Shown piece after piece: positions 33,210 through 44,845 of a stretch of DNA of 64,000 nucleotides. The translations under genes were made by a program, and so were the position numbers. Source of the stretch: Gordionus sp. m RMFG-2023. Lineage: Eukaryota; Nematomorpha; Gordioida; Chordodea; Parachordodidae. The stretch spans positions 10,077,743-10,141,742 of the forward strand of contig NC_088778.1 of the NCBI RefSeq assembly GCF_954871325.1, given 5' to 3'. Every line of letters begins with the position of its first letter. Position 1 is the first letter of the stretch. The notes under the pieces were generated by a model. The model was not told where the DNA came from. It worked only from the letters and a program-made list of their open reading frames with translations, and searched no databases.

Positions 33210-33747
33210 ATGGAGACGGAGTTAAAAAATAACCAATATTTATTTGCTATTAGTGAAAAAATACCTTATTACCTTTACAAAAAACATAGATTATTAACTT
33301 TCAAAGGGTGGCCTTATAAAAAAAAATCTAAATGTAATGCTGAAAAAGTAAGAATATTGTTTTAAATTTATACTAAGATATCAAACAACATAAATGAATT
33401 TATATTTTTTAAGATGGCTTCTTCTGGATTTGTTTATGCACCAAATAAAGAATGCAATGATGTTGCAATTTGTATAATATGTTGGAAAGAACTTGAAGGT
33501 TGGGACTCTGATGATAATCCTATGTAACTTTAAGAATTTATGTTTTTAATTAAAAATTAAATTAAGAGATGAACACCGAAAACATTCACCTTCTTGCATT
33601 TTATTTAACTATTCCTTGGATCTTGACATAAATTCAAAACACACACTCAATACAATATCCACACTATTGACCCATTCATTCAATAACTTTATGGTACTCA
33701 ATCTATTATTATTTTATTTAACTCTAAAATTGTTCTATAAGCGTTGA
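33210..33747 (+). CDS. BIRC5: survivin-like BIR-domain protein
   Basis: Three exons, 33210-33347, 33414-33523 and 33567-33747, with introns of 66 and 43 bp (GT-AG, both ending AAG), give a 142-residue protein, the length of human survivin. One BIR domain spans about residues 24-95: RLLTFKGWPY, MASSGFVYAP, CIICWKELEGWDSDD and EHRKHSPSC. The zinc ligands Cys66, Cys69, His86 and Cys93 have exactly the family spacing, and the KELEGW signature is that of survivin rather than multi-BIR inhibitors. Survivin joins INCENP and borealin in the chromosomal passenger complex that directs Aurora B in mitosis. The start METELKNN is preferred because it gives the usual short leader; an in-frame ATG at 33093 would add 39 residues. 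The tail after Cys93 (ILFNYSLDLD...) is Leu/Asn-rich and unlike the usual charged helix, so the true last exon may differ. Confidence 0.8.
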
Positions 33748-33749
33748 TG

Positions 33750-34371
33750 ATTTATGCATTCATGGTTAAATCATAGGTATTTTTTTTAATCTATAAAATA
33801 TACTGATTAAATTTAAAATGAAAGTTTGACCATTTAATCTCATCCTTATACCCTTTAGATATGTAAAAATAACTTCTAAGAAAGGTCATCTTTCCTTTTT
33901 TAAGATATTCATATAATAAAGTTCTTCTTATTATTACTGATTTATATTTTGTTATGGCATAAGTTGTAACTCTAATCCAAAATTCAAGGCTTTTTTTTTT
34001 AAATTGAGGTTATATATGACTTCAACCCAAAGTTGGGATCTTTTTTTGACCAAGTTGGGGTCATTTATTTTGCATTACTTAAAATTTGATGAGCTTAATT
34101 GTTATATATGATTATAATAATTATATGATATTAATAAATAATTTTATGATAAAAAAAATAAATAATAATTAATAATAACACAAATAATAGTAAATAATAT
34201 ATAATGAAAATTAGAAATCTGCAAAGCCCAACTCAGCCTCCTGGCCAGACCAAAAATTTAAAAAAAGAATTATAGCAGGCCAAGCAAGGCAGCAAATAAA
34301 ATGTAATAGGACAGGCAATTTTTTCATAAAAAATTTTAAGTTGGGATGGACAATTTATACAAAAAAAATAA
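33750..34371. other. no gene; decayed GGCC-containing repeat
   Basis: From about 34215 the DNA contains GCAAAGCCCAACTCAGCCTC, GGCCAGACC and GCAGGCCAAGCAAGGC, recalling GGGCCAGGC motifs at 39949-40030. It appears to be an old element that was later split by the MITE at 34372 and the hAT at 35093. The rest is plain AT-rich DNA. Confidence 0.4.
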
Positions 34372-34598
34372 GGCCACATTCATAGTGGGATACGATCTGA
34401 CACCATTTAACAGCTGATTGATTTTTAAAATCTGATGAAATCTATTTTTTTTAAATAACATTAATTTATCCTTAATTCTATACATGATAATAACCTAAGA
34501 AATATTGGTTTTAATAAAAAGATTTATTATCATAAACTAATTTAAAAATTGATCAGTTGTTAAATCGTGTCGGATTGGATCCCATTATGAATGCGGCC
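34372..34598. mobile_element. Tourist-like MITE (PIF/Harbinger), 227 bp
   Basis: Terminal inverted repeats of about 50 bp begin GGCC(A/G)CATTCATA(G/A)TGGGAT and include GA(C/T)ACCATTTAACAGCTGAT-like sequence on both sides. The flanking trinucleotide TAA is directly repeated at 34369-34371 and 34599-34601, the PIF/Harbinger signature. It is non-coding and would form a long hairpin. Confidence 0.85.
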
Positions 34599-35171
34599 TA
34601 AGTAGGACCTTACAAATCTTTAATTTTTGTAACATTTTAACAAGCTAGCTCAGGAATTAAAAATTTGATATATTTTTTTGAATTTTAAGCTAATATAGTT
34701 ATTATTACTATCTGAAAATAAATTACAATATTCTTATTTCATTGTATTTTATAAGCTGTATGTATAACTAAAATATGAATTCTATAAATAATGTACAAAA
34801 TTCAAAAATTAAACAACTTATTTATGATATGATACAATTATAAATGCACAGTACAAGACGGTTAACAACACAGTTGTTTTATTAAACGATTTTTGTAGAA
34901 ATAGATTTCATAGAGGATAAATATAAGATATTTAATTAACATTGTGAAAAAATTAGATATATATTAAAAATGTGATGGCTGGAAAATTTGTTCAAAAAAA
35001 TTTAAAATGTTATGGTGCACTTTTTGTAAAACTTTAATGGGCTGGTTCTTATAATTTTTAGACAGGGTAATTTTTTTAAAAACTATAGTGGCCAGGGTTG
35101 CCAGATGTCACGATTTAGCCGAGATTCTCACGTTTTTTGAGTAAATTAAAATAATCACACTTAATCTCACA

Positions 35172-36049
35172 CAGAGACCTGCAGGCCCGTCCCTAAGTCC
35201 GGCAAGTCCCGGCCGTATCAGGGCCAGGCCTGAAAATTTTTTTTTAAAAATCCGGGCCAGGTTGTATTTTTTTAAAAAATTTATACAACATGAATTATTA
35301 TATTCGTCAATTAGATATGGTTATAATGATTATATATAGTTATGATTAATATAATGTTTGGTGAAAGTTAACACTCATAGTATCTATTACATAATAAAAT
35401 TATAATTTTCCTACCATGGAATAAATACACAAAGGATTAAATACATTATTATATAATATATAATATATGTATATTTTTTATTAGTTAAAATATCATTTTT
35501 ATTTTTTTTATAAATACATAGTATATTCTCAAAATATTATTTACACAAATTTTTATAGTATCAATTTGTAATATACTAAATATCTGTTTAGAATAAAAAA
35601 AAATAAAATTAGTGTTGTTAAACAGCTCGTTTTGAGCCGATTTTTAAAAACAGCTAACTCAGTGTTTTGTCCAGAAAAATATTTTGTAAGCCTGATAATT
35701 TTGCTCATAGAAGGAGCAAAGGTCTAGACATATAGTATCGAAATTTCGAGGCTTAGTCAATATTTTTCTGGCGAAAATATTGAGTTAGCCGTTTTAAAAA
35801 ATCGGCTCAAAACGAGCCGTTTAACAACATTAGCTAATACTTGCTTATTTAATGATAATACTCGCCGAAAAATATGATAAAATACGAAATAATGAATTTT
35901 TTGTATATTCCAGGTAGAATATAATTTAAAAAATTTTTTTTTAAAAATATTCTACGGGCCTAAAATTTTAAAACCCGGGCCGGGTCGTAAAAAATTTTTG
36001 AAAAAAAATTCGGGCCGGGCCGTACAAATGGTACTTCTGCAGGTCTCTG
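35172..36049. mobile_element. hAT-type MITE (CAGAGACCTGCAGG ends)
   Basis: The ends are CAGAGACCTGCAGGCC and CTGCAGGTCTCTG, with an 8-bp duplication ATCTCACA / ATCTCATA (one mismatch). Subterminal GGGCCGGGCC motifs stand out against the AT-rich background. The interior matches 22920-23000. It is interrupted by the MITE at 35610-35832. Relatives: 22823-23725 and 49346-49669. Confidence 0.85.
35610..35832. mobile_element. TAGTGTTG-family MITE, 223 bp
   Basis: TAGTGTTGTTAAACAGCTCG and the inverted CGAGCCGTTTAACAACATTA bound a palindromic element with the GAGCCGATTTTTAAAAA(C)GGC motif on both arms and the GAAGGAGCAAAGGTCTA centre. The bases on either side do not form a clear duplication, unlike the copies at 43683 and 63215. 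Confidence 0.8.
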
Positions 36050-36539
36050 ATCTCATACTTTTTTTCACGTTTTTAAATTTTTTCAAAATATTTTTAAAAA
36101 CAAATATAAAATTTTAAATTAATTTTATTTTAAATTTTTTTAAAAAAATTTAGTATTTGTTAATAGTCCAACTAACTAATCATATTCATTGATCAATTAT
36201 CCACAACAGAAAATCAATTTTTAGAAAGTTTATAAAGTATAATTATAATATGAATTTAAATAACTATACATTTCTTTTATGGATTTTATAAATCTTATAT
36301 TAAAACTCGTAAAATTTTAAATGAAATAAATTAAGGGCAAATATTATAAAAGATCTAAAAAACAATCATCCGTTTTCAATACTAAAGGATGCATAGAATA
36401 AAGGTAATATAAAAACATTTCCCTTATTACTTAGATACTTCAACAAAAAGAATGGAATAAATTTTTAATTACTTAAAAAATTTTCGTCTGACAGTGAAAC
36501 CCCTAAAGACATATCTAGATGCTTGCTATAAAATTTAAA

Positions 36540-37662
36540 ATTCGCTGAACTTTATATTGCTAATGTAACGGCCTATTGTGCAGATAACGCATCTGTAAAC
36601 TTTGGGAAAAATCTATTTGGACAAAATTGAAAGCCATAATAATAATATTAATGCCACATTCTTCACAATTCGTTTAAAAAGGCCATAATTTTTCTTAAAT
36701 ATGATATTGAGAGTATAGTAAATAAATGCTATAATGAATTTAGCAACTCAATAAAAAGAGTTACAATTTTAAAAGAATTGGTAGAATGGTGCAATTTAGA
36801 ATGGTCAGCACTTCGCGATGTTCCAACAAGCTGGCTTACATTAGTCCCAGCGATTAAGCGGATGCTTATGTATTTTCAACCCCTTAAAGAATATTTTTTA
36901 TCATTATCAGCAACCCCACCAATTTTGAAAATAATTTTTGGAGATAATTTTGCAGAGGCATATTTAGGTGTTGTCCTTAACGTTGGCACTTTAGTCAATA
37001 ACATAAATTTACAATTGCAATCTGAAGATCCATTAGCAATATATATACATGATCTTATTATAAAACTAAAGAATTTATTAAATTTAAAAATTCAACAAAA
37101 TTTTTTTGAGAGCATTTCTAAAAATTTTTACAACATAATAATGTAGAAAAGGTAATAAATTTCAAAAATGAATCAAAGATATTTATAAAAAATATTATAG
37201 AATATTTAGAAACGTTATGATATTATAGATAATATATGGAAATATCTTAGCCTTATGACATTAAAATAATGTCCAGAATTTGAACAATTACAAAAAATTA
37301 TTGGTAATTATAAAATACCAAACATAGATACAGAAATTCTCCTTGAGGAATATTCACAATTTTATTCCTATTATGAAGAAAAATTATCAAAAAACAATCA
37401 CATGAATACCCAAGAAAAATGGATGGATTTTCTTTCTAATAAAAACTCACCATTGATAGAGAAAATATGCAATTTTATATTTTCTATTCCGCATTCAAAT
37501 GCTACATCAGAGAGAATATTCAGTCTAATGACTACTGCTTGGCGAAAAGAATCATTGGAAGCTGAACTTATGGTTAAACAAAATATAACTATTCATGCTA
37601 AGAGTTTTCATTTTCAGCCTATCTCCACAGTGCCGATGGGAAATCTTTATTGCCTCTTTTAA
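36540..37662 (+). pseudogene. hAT transposase (C-terminal half)
   Basis: Frames in order give YCADNASVNFGK (second catalytic region), YDIESIVNKCYNEFSNS-type sequence, then an open stretch at 36778-37146 (WCNLEWSALRDVPTSWLTLV, PAIKRMLMYF) and an hATC domain at 37402-37662 (FIFSIPHSNATSERIFSLMT). The N-terminal zinc finger and first Asp motif are missing or unreadable, and frames are broken around 36600-36770 and 37147-37400. The order and motifs match hAT transposases with the DVPTRWLSL and SERIFS signatures. Confidence 0.8.
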
Positions 37663-37814
37663 AATCATCCATAAAATATAATAATTAATATTATGCTATA
37701 TTTATAAACATGAGAAAATTATATATAATTGTTATTAGTAAATCAATAAAAATTTTCATTGTCTTTAAAATCTTGTTATATTAAATATAACATATTAACT
37801 TAGATGAGTATGCT

Positions 37815-39815
37815 TAGACCTGTGCGCCGCTGGCACACGCCGGCAATTTTATTCACGCCGAAACAGCCGCCGATTGAGATCATCGGTGCCAGCCGGCTCG
37901 CCGCCAATTTTTTTTATGGTAGCGGCGCCGCGTGTATAATTTTTAGAATGCTGTTTAATTATATTTATATTAAATTATTATTATTTAAATTTGAATTTAA
38001 CATTAATAAAATTAACATATGAATTGTATTCTATTGCTATATATAATAGAATAATGTATATCATTTACATTTATTCCTATATCATATTTCATTTCCACAA
38101 ACAATACATATTAATTATTTTTATGGAATTTCACGTTTTAAACCACCCTATACAATAAAATAACAACTCTCTCTACTAATCATAAATCAAGTTATGTCTG
38201 GAAGTACTTTGGAAATCTTATTTTGAAGAAGAAATTAAGAAAAGCACAATAATGCCTGTTTATATTTATTGTGAACCTTGCTTAAAATTGGGGAAAAAAG
38301 ATGAGGAAGATTCGGATAAACATAATCCAATTTATTAATATTCTCATTTAAAAAATTAGTGAAATAATTTCAGCCCTCAGATATCGAGTAGCTGATTTGG
38401 AATGTGAAATTGGAAGAGCATCCTAAATGTCTGCAGTCAATTTATGAGACAGGTCATATCTTGGATATTGATGATTCTGATCCATCTTTTGATGACCATT
38501 TTGATATGTCTGATGAATCGGATAATAGAAATGGCATTGCACCAACCAATTTAATTAATACAAAAACTTTAAAATTAAATTGCCCTACCTGCTGGCACAG
38601 CATATTAATTATGCTAGAAAGTGTTCACAGTGTAAACAAAATTCCTATAAATAATGTTCTAAATAAAATAGGAAAATAATCTTTAAAACTCTTTAATAAT
38701 GAATTGGATATGATTGATAAGCTTTACGCAGTATTGAATCTTCGAGAGTCGGTGGAATTTCTTTCCTTCCAAAAGAGATCGACAATAAACTAGGGTTATT
38801 ATTTCGCAGTGAAATAGAAACCCTACAAAGCAATAGATCTGATTTCTTGCTTAAAATAAAATAGACCATGGGTTTCCTATAAATGAATTTCAAGTTATTT
38901 TATATTTTTATTAATAAAATTTTATTTTAAACATTAGATCTTAGCGACTCTATTTGATCCCAGATTTTAAAATCTTAAAATTGTTTCAGAATATTTAAAT
39001 TCGAATTTTACGACATCATTGTAATTTTTAAATATACATCTAAAACTTTTAGAGCATGATAGAAATGCACAGAATGAGATTCAAGTTGAAGATAATGGGC
39101 AAGCATAGTTCTTATATAGATAAAATAGTTCGTAAACATTCCCATAAGCAACGATTATAACAACATTAATAATCTAGAACAAGAATGTCATATTTTCAGC
39201 CAACATAATATCCCAGAAGAGGATATGCACATTAACTTCTTGGAAGAAAAACGACGGGAATTTCCTAGGCTTGCTAATTTAGCTAGGAAGGTTCTTTGTA
39301 TACCTGCTACCAGTACGCCCAGCGAAAGAATTTTTTCCATTGCTGGATTAATACTCAATGCAAAAAGGACTTCTTTATGTACCACGAATTTTGATAAAAT
39401 ACTATTTATTCATGACAATTATAATTTTGCTGAGTCTGAATTCTGATTTATTATATTTCATACTTTATATTTTGCTTGCATTCCAAATTTATATTTTAAT
39501 TTGTTATAATAAAAATCAATAGAATATTACTAATATGTGTTATTTATCAAACTCTGATCTGAGTAAAAATGCAATTCCATAGTCTTTTACTGGGAATGAG
39601 AAAATAATTTAAATTGGAGTGAGACAGTAAATAATTTCAGGAATGAATCAAACTTTGTTAACAATGTGTTAGAAAAGAGCGCCCAAATAAATTATAAAAA
39701 ATTTAATATTTTGATTTATAAATTAAAAAAATTTTAAAATAAATATCGCACCGCCGCCGCCGATAGAAAATTAAAAAATAAGCCGCCATCGATTGAGACA
39801 TCGGCGCACAGTCTA
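37815..39815 (+). mobile_element. hAT transposon, 2,001 bp, nested
   Basis: Ends TAGACCTGTGCGCC and, inverted, GGCGCACAGTCTA are flanked by the perfect duplication AGTATGCT (37807-37814 and 39816-39823). GC-rich subterminal blocks with CGCCGCCG motifs lie at 37820-37940 and 39750-39800. It carries a degraded transposase (38230-39446). The inverted remnant at 350-1050 is the same family. It entered the older 35093-39940 hAT just downstream of that element's transposase gene. Confidence 0.9.
38180..39446 (+). pseudogene. hAT transposase, BED and hATC parts
   Basis: An N-terminal fragment near 38230-38330 (YCEPCLKLGKKDEED) is the beginning of a BED-type finger. An open frame at 38404-38679 follows, with an acidic stretch (DSDPSFDDHFDMSDESD) and a Trp/Cys-containing LNCPTCWHSI. 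Most of the catalytic core is missing. The hATC dimerisation domain is well kept at 39225-39446 (FPRLANLARKVLCIPATSTP, SERIFSIAG). The element is internally deleted as well as frame-broken. Confidence 0.8.
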
Positions 39816-39948
39816 AGTATGCTACATCAATTACCCCGGCCGAAGGCCCGTAAATTGGGGGGTATGGGGGGCGAAGTTACCCATTAATTATTATAAAAGA
39901 AAAACTCACATTTTCAAGTAAAGAATATCTGGCAACCCTGATAGTGGC

Positions 39949-41690
39949 CCAGGCTTGGTAAAAAAATTTTCGGGCCAGGCAATGTATAAAAATTCTTAAC
40001 AGCCCAAAGTGGGCCAATATTTTCAGACCTCAAATGTTAATAATTATATATTTATGGTCAATTTAAATTTTATATATTCTTTTAAATTAAATTTAAAAAT
40101 AATATTATTCAAATATATAAAAAATTTCTCAAAGATTCTTAATCAATTCTGATAGTACCATAAAATATTTAATTACTTAATTTTAAAATAAAATATATTT
40201 TGGGCTAGAAAACAAAAATCTTTTTTTTTAATATGAATTTTTTTAAAAATATTTTAATGTTCTAAATTTTTTTGACTAATATTTATAATATATGTTATTA
40301 ATTAATCAATTTTTAAATAAATTAACATAAATATTAGATGGATTAATGTTTTAATAGCAGATCTCAAAATTTTAGACCCCACCTTAATTTGAAGAAATTA
40401 ATGTTTTTTTGGCTCATCAATTTTCCATCAATTGAGAGAATTTTACCTTTTAAAATGTAATTTGAAAAGTAACTTTAAACAATATTAATATTTTGTAATA
40501 AATTGATTAGAATAGATAAATATTAAATTATCAAAGTATTGTTGAATATTTAAATAGTGTAACATTAAAATAAATATAAATATTTTGAGTTTTTTCCCCT
40601 ATAAACTTTTAAAAATTCTACCGACCACACACCTGATTTATAAAATTTTTTAGTTTGGGCCAAATTTTTTTGTTATATCCGTTTCCTGATCTAAACTGTT
40701 AAAGCAATAACAAAAATGAAAAATATACATATATTAAGTATCTAAAATGAATCACACAATATTTTTAACAATAATAATGTATATATAAATTACTTGCAAT
40801 TTAATTAACTGGTTCTTGGGAATTTTATGGTTCCATTTCCTACAAACTTTAAAAGGGCTTCATCAGGTTGCTTATTTGCCAAAGTATCACATGTTCACAC
40901 TTGAAAAATTAGATCCAAGGACACATACACAAAATTACAAGGAATTTTTAAAAAAATATATTTGTAATTTCAAAATATTTTTTATATAATTGAATCATTT
41001 ACTATATCCACTTTTATAAAAAAAATTGCATATTTCCCTTTTCTTGTTTTCACTGACCCTGCATCGCCACATCACTTAACCATTATTTTAAAATCTTTGA
41101 ATATGTTGCCTCAAAATTTAACCCAACCCATTGGCTACAAAATCTATACCCACCTTCTTGGCTACAAAATCTATACCCACCTTCTGGTCTGTTCATTTAT
41201 TGTTTTAATTTTTTTTTATCTCACCAGCTCATCTTTTGGGCCAGCAATTTAAAAACCTGCATCTGTAACTTAAATATTGTGGTAAGTAATACAAAGATAT
41301 ATGATTTCGACTAATATCGTCCCGCATTGCACTGAAAGATGTTTTTTTATAATGGATAGTTTAATTACTACTTACGTGCAGCCCTGAGCTGGAACCGCTC
41401 GCCCTAACAAGTTTTTATTTTAATAACTTGTGGACTACTTGTTAATAGAAGCGAACTGTCACGAATGTTTAATGTAATTTTAAAAAATATAAAACATTGA
41501 ACCGACTTGACTAAATTTATTTTAAAAAAAATTCGATATTTACAAGTATATGATAAAATGTAACAATAATATTTATAAATACTAGAATACATGCCAAAGT
41601 CTTGCTCTGGGTTATAGTGTTATTAGAGTAATTAGTTACATTTTTGCGTAAATAACTGTAACTTACTTTTATAATATGTTAAATATATAT
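39949..41690. other. no recognised gene; short tandem repeat
   Basis: 39949-40030 continues the GGGCCAGGC-type repeat interrupted by the hAT. At 41133-41188 a 29-bp unit (GGCTACAAAATCTATACCCA) is tandemly duplicated. A GGGCCAGC motif occurs near 41235. The frame at 41404-41592 on the minus strand has no support. Confidence 0.4.
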
Positions 41691-42420
41691 TAGGGGTGTA
41701 CCTATATCACTTTTTAGAGACCGATCCGATATTAAATTGATATAGGCATCTAATTTTATACTATGTAAAGATACCAATGGTTTTAATTTTTAATATACTT
41801 TTTATTAGTAAAACATCTATAATTTAACTATACCATAACTTATGTTATTTAAATATATTATAATGATCAGTTATAGTTTGTATTCAATTCAATTGCAATT
41901 CTAAAAGTATATAAAATATTTTTATTGTTAAATCACTTTTATATAATAAATAATAACATTAATCTATATACATAATAAGTAATAAACAAATATATTATGA
42001 AATTTGAAATAAATATTTAAATTATTTAACATTAATATATCAAAGATTTCTTTTTTAAATTACCAAAATTTCCAATTTATCAGAGGTCAGCCTGAGGCGA
42101 TGGTAACTGTCAATCACCAGCTTCACTAAAAACAGATTCTGAAGAGATTATCGCACACTTTTATAAACAAAATGCGTAAAAAATAACAATATGGCAGAAG
42201 TTTATTAATTAATTATTATTATTAAAAAAATATACATAATTTTGATTTATTTATAAAAATAAATGATATTATAGAATTTATTTTAAAAATTTTTACATTT
42301 TATTTTTGTTAAAGACGCCATTTTATATTCGATCGGAAAATTTTATAATATTGGCCGATAACCGATATTTTAAAATATGAATATCGGCCCGATCCGATAA
42401 AAAATATCGGTACACCCCTA
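41691..42420. mobile_element. hAT-type MITE (TAGGGGTGTACC ends), 730 bp
   Basis: Ends TAGGGGTGTACC and, inverted, GGTACACCCCTA. Flanks are ATATATAT on both sides (41683-41690, 42421-42428), consistent with an 8-bp duplication but low in information. The subterminal GACCGATCCGATA and GGCCCGATCCGATA blocks mirror each other. A truncated inverted copy lies at 22360-22620. Confidence 0.85.
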
Positions 42421-43682
42421 ATATATATTATTCATTATCTTTATCATGATAATTTCCTGAATTTAAAATTTCTGTACATCAAGCGCTATATTGAAAATAG
42501 TTTATTGTTAGAGTTTAATAAATATTAATTAAAGCCAATTTTTTTGAAAAATAAATATTATATCATTTTATTTATATATTTTTTACAAATTAATATAGCT
42601 TTGTATTTTTTTTGTAAATTAATAGGGGAGACCAGGGTAAAACGTTTGGTATTTTGCAATTTTGCTATAGTTTTGAAACAAAACAACAAATAGATTTATA
42701 TGTCGCCAAATCCCTCATCTGCAAATTAAAAAAAGTATAGCTCTCCTCCTATAATTAGGTTATAATATACTCCTACCAATCTTCTGGGTGTCGAGATCTT
42801 CAATCGGATTTCTTAGATTGGGTATTATATATACCGCCGATTTTACTTCTGAAATTTATGATATCACTTAAAATATTTTAATGTTCATCACTTTATAAAA
42901 CGACTAATTTTTGTATTAGTTCATATGCTTCAAACTCAAGTAACAAGTAAGATGATCCCCTTATATTGGAAATCCAATAAATAATCAGCAGTGCAGTTTG
43001 AGCACATGAATTTGTAGCCAAATGTTGAATAGTTTAAAATGTTAAAATTTTTGTCCAAAATATCATTTAATATATTATTGGTAATTTCTCTATGACAAAT
43101 ATCCAACTTCTTCAACAGCTGCTTTCAGAGCTTTCTTGCATATATGTATTTGCTCATTATATTTTATTGATGATGCACATCTTGTTTGGATAATTGTATA
43201 TAATGTAATATAAATTGGCAGTAATTTTCTCAAACTGCATAAGTAAAATTATAATTATTCATATATTAGATCCAATCAAATTAATAATGAGAAAAATTCT
43301 TTTTTTTTATATTTCAAATTGAAATTCTAATATTTTATTGAAAATTTTATATTTTTATATAAAATTATAATTAAATCGATGCCTTAATGATACAAATATA
43401 TTTTAAAATAATTTGTAAATAAATTAGATTGATAAATATACTTTAAATATAAATTAGTTAATTAGATCAATATGTTATTTACCAATAACATTTTAGAGTA
43501 TTTGACCGGTCAAATACTCCTTCTGTCAATTGACCTAATTTGACCGACTTGCCAACCCTGGTGCTATTTTACCTCGTACCCAGGGTAAAATGGATAAGCA
43601 ATGGTTAAATAAAATTGAACAGAACTTTATTATCTTGTTGAACAAAATATTGCAATTTTGATACCTTTTCATCTCTCTTAAG

Positions 43683-43905
43683 TAGTGATGTTAATCGGCT
43701 CGTTTTGAGCCGATTTTTAAAAACGTCTAACTCAATACTTCATCCAAAAAAATATTACACAAGCCTGAAGATTTTGCTCATAGAAGGAACAAAGGTCTAT
43801 ACATATATTATCGAAATCTTGAGGCTTAGGCAATATTATTCTGGCTAAAATATTGAGTTAGCCGTTTTTAAAAATCGGCCCAAAACGAGCCGTTTAACAA
43901 CACTA
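43683..43905. mobile_element. TAGTGTTG-family MITE, 223 bp, with TSD
   Basis: Starts TAGTGATGTTAATCGGCTCG and ends GAGCCGTTTAACAACACTA. Perfect 8-bp duplication CTCTTAAG at 43675-43682 and 43906-43913. Almost fully palindromic arms flank a centre with GAAGGAACAAAGGTCTA. The hAT-type duplication and TAGTG termini ally it with the giant element at 13153-20537. Confidence 0.9.
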
Positions 43906-44109
43906 CTCTTAAGTATAAACTAATCAACAAAATACGGGAATGTAGAATTTTTATCAAAAATAGCACATATTTAGTATGCTCAACTAGGTGCATCGTATAT
44001 TTGAATTATTCTACCCCTTTGCGACTAATTTTATTTACACATAAATTATTTATTAATATTCTTTTTGTTCTTTTTATTTGGTGTAGACTTTAATATTCAA
44101 AAATTATCT

Positions 44110-44290
44110 ACTTCATAAGAACAATCAAAGGTGATATATTATACAAATCTGATATTGGACATTTAAAATCTTTCAAAGTTGGATTTATAGTATTTTTGAA
44201 ATCTGCACAAAGTCTAAGTGAGCCATCACTCCTAAAAAGAGGTTTGAGTGGACTTGCCCAGCGAATATCTTGAACTTGTTTTTGATTTTG
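44110..44290 (-). pseudogene. fossil Ty3/Gypsy-type reverse transcriptase fragment
   Basis: A short minus-strand stretch resembles the start of the reverse transcriptase of Ty3/Gypsy-type LTR retrotransposons (residues such as SDGSLRLCADFKNTINP). No long terminal repeats, protease, integrase or capsid part was seen nearby. It is a small, broken, old fragment inside the 42624-44845 element. Confidence 0.55.
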
Positions 44291-44845
44291 TATTTGTTCA
44301 TCACTTCTTCCCCCTCCTCTAGAAACTTTTGTACTCGGTGTAGATTTTTAACGTTATTATCACAATTTATTTCTTTCACATCTGTTTCAATATTTTTAAT
44401 TGAAATAATTTTCTTTGATCTCTTTTTTGTCTGGTCTAAATATCTTCCTATAATGTTATTTCTAGTATTTATTTTGTATGATAAGTTCCCATCTTTATGT
44501 GTTACGATTAAATTTTATTCACCTATTTCGATATTTTAATTTGCTGATACTATTTAAGCTATAAACTTATAAATTTTATTTTATAGCTATGACTTTAAGT
44601 AACATATATGCAAAATTTTAATTTACGAGCCTTAATATATTTTGCTAAAAGCTTAGAGGGTGGTTTTAAAATTTTAGTGGTAAAAACGGTTTTTTAGAAA
44701 AATATATCAAACCAGGAAAGTATTTCAAAAGATGAACATAGGTAATAAATTAGATATAAAAATACATCTTCACACAAAATTTACAGTTTTTATGCTCAAG
44801 GGCTAAAAAGTAATTTGCAGTAACCTTGTTACCCCGGTCTCCCCT

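Larger units (their letters stand above)
35093..39940 (+). mobile_element. hAT transposon, 4,848 bp, with nested insertions
   Basis: The ends are CAGGGTTGCCAGATG and, inverted, TATCTGGCAACCCTG. The perfect duplication ATAGTGGC lies at 35085-35092 and 39941-39948. A transposase remnant occupies about 36540-37662. Two other elements entered it: a MITE at 35172-36049 (itself hit by a smaller MITE) and a second hAT at 37815-39815. Subtracting these leaves an element of roughly 2.0 kb. Confidence 0.9.
42624..44845. mobile_element. inverted-repeat element with AGGGGAGACC ends
   Basis: AGGGGAGACCAGGGTAA at 42624 and the inverted TTACCCCGGTCTCCCCT ending at 44845 bound about 2.2 kb. The only possible flanking duplication is the dinucleotide TA. 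The interior contains a third ACCCAGGGTAAAATGG motif near 43580, a TAGTGTTG-family MITE (43683-43905) and a short fossil retroelement fragment (44110-44290). No transposase was found, so the superfamily is open. Confidence 0.5.

Noticed and set aside
39188-39385. Minus-strand frame over the second hATC domain
   Set aside because: Antisense shadow of the well-supported plus-strand hATC domain at 39225-39446.
44270-44539. Plus-strand 89-codon frame with LFLILYLF
   Set aside because: Low-complexity hydrophobic translation of AT-rich DNA, antisense to the short retroelement fossil.
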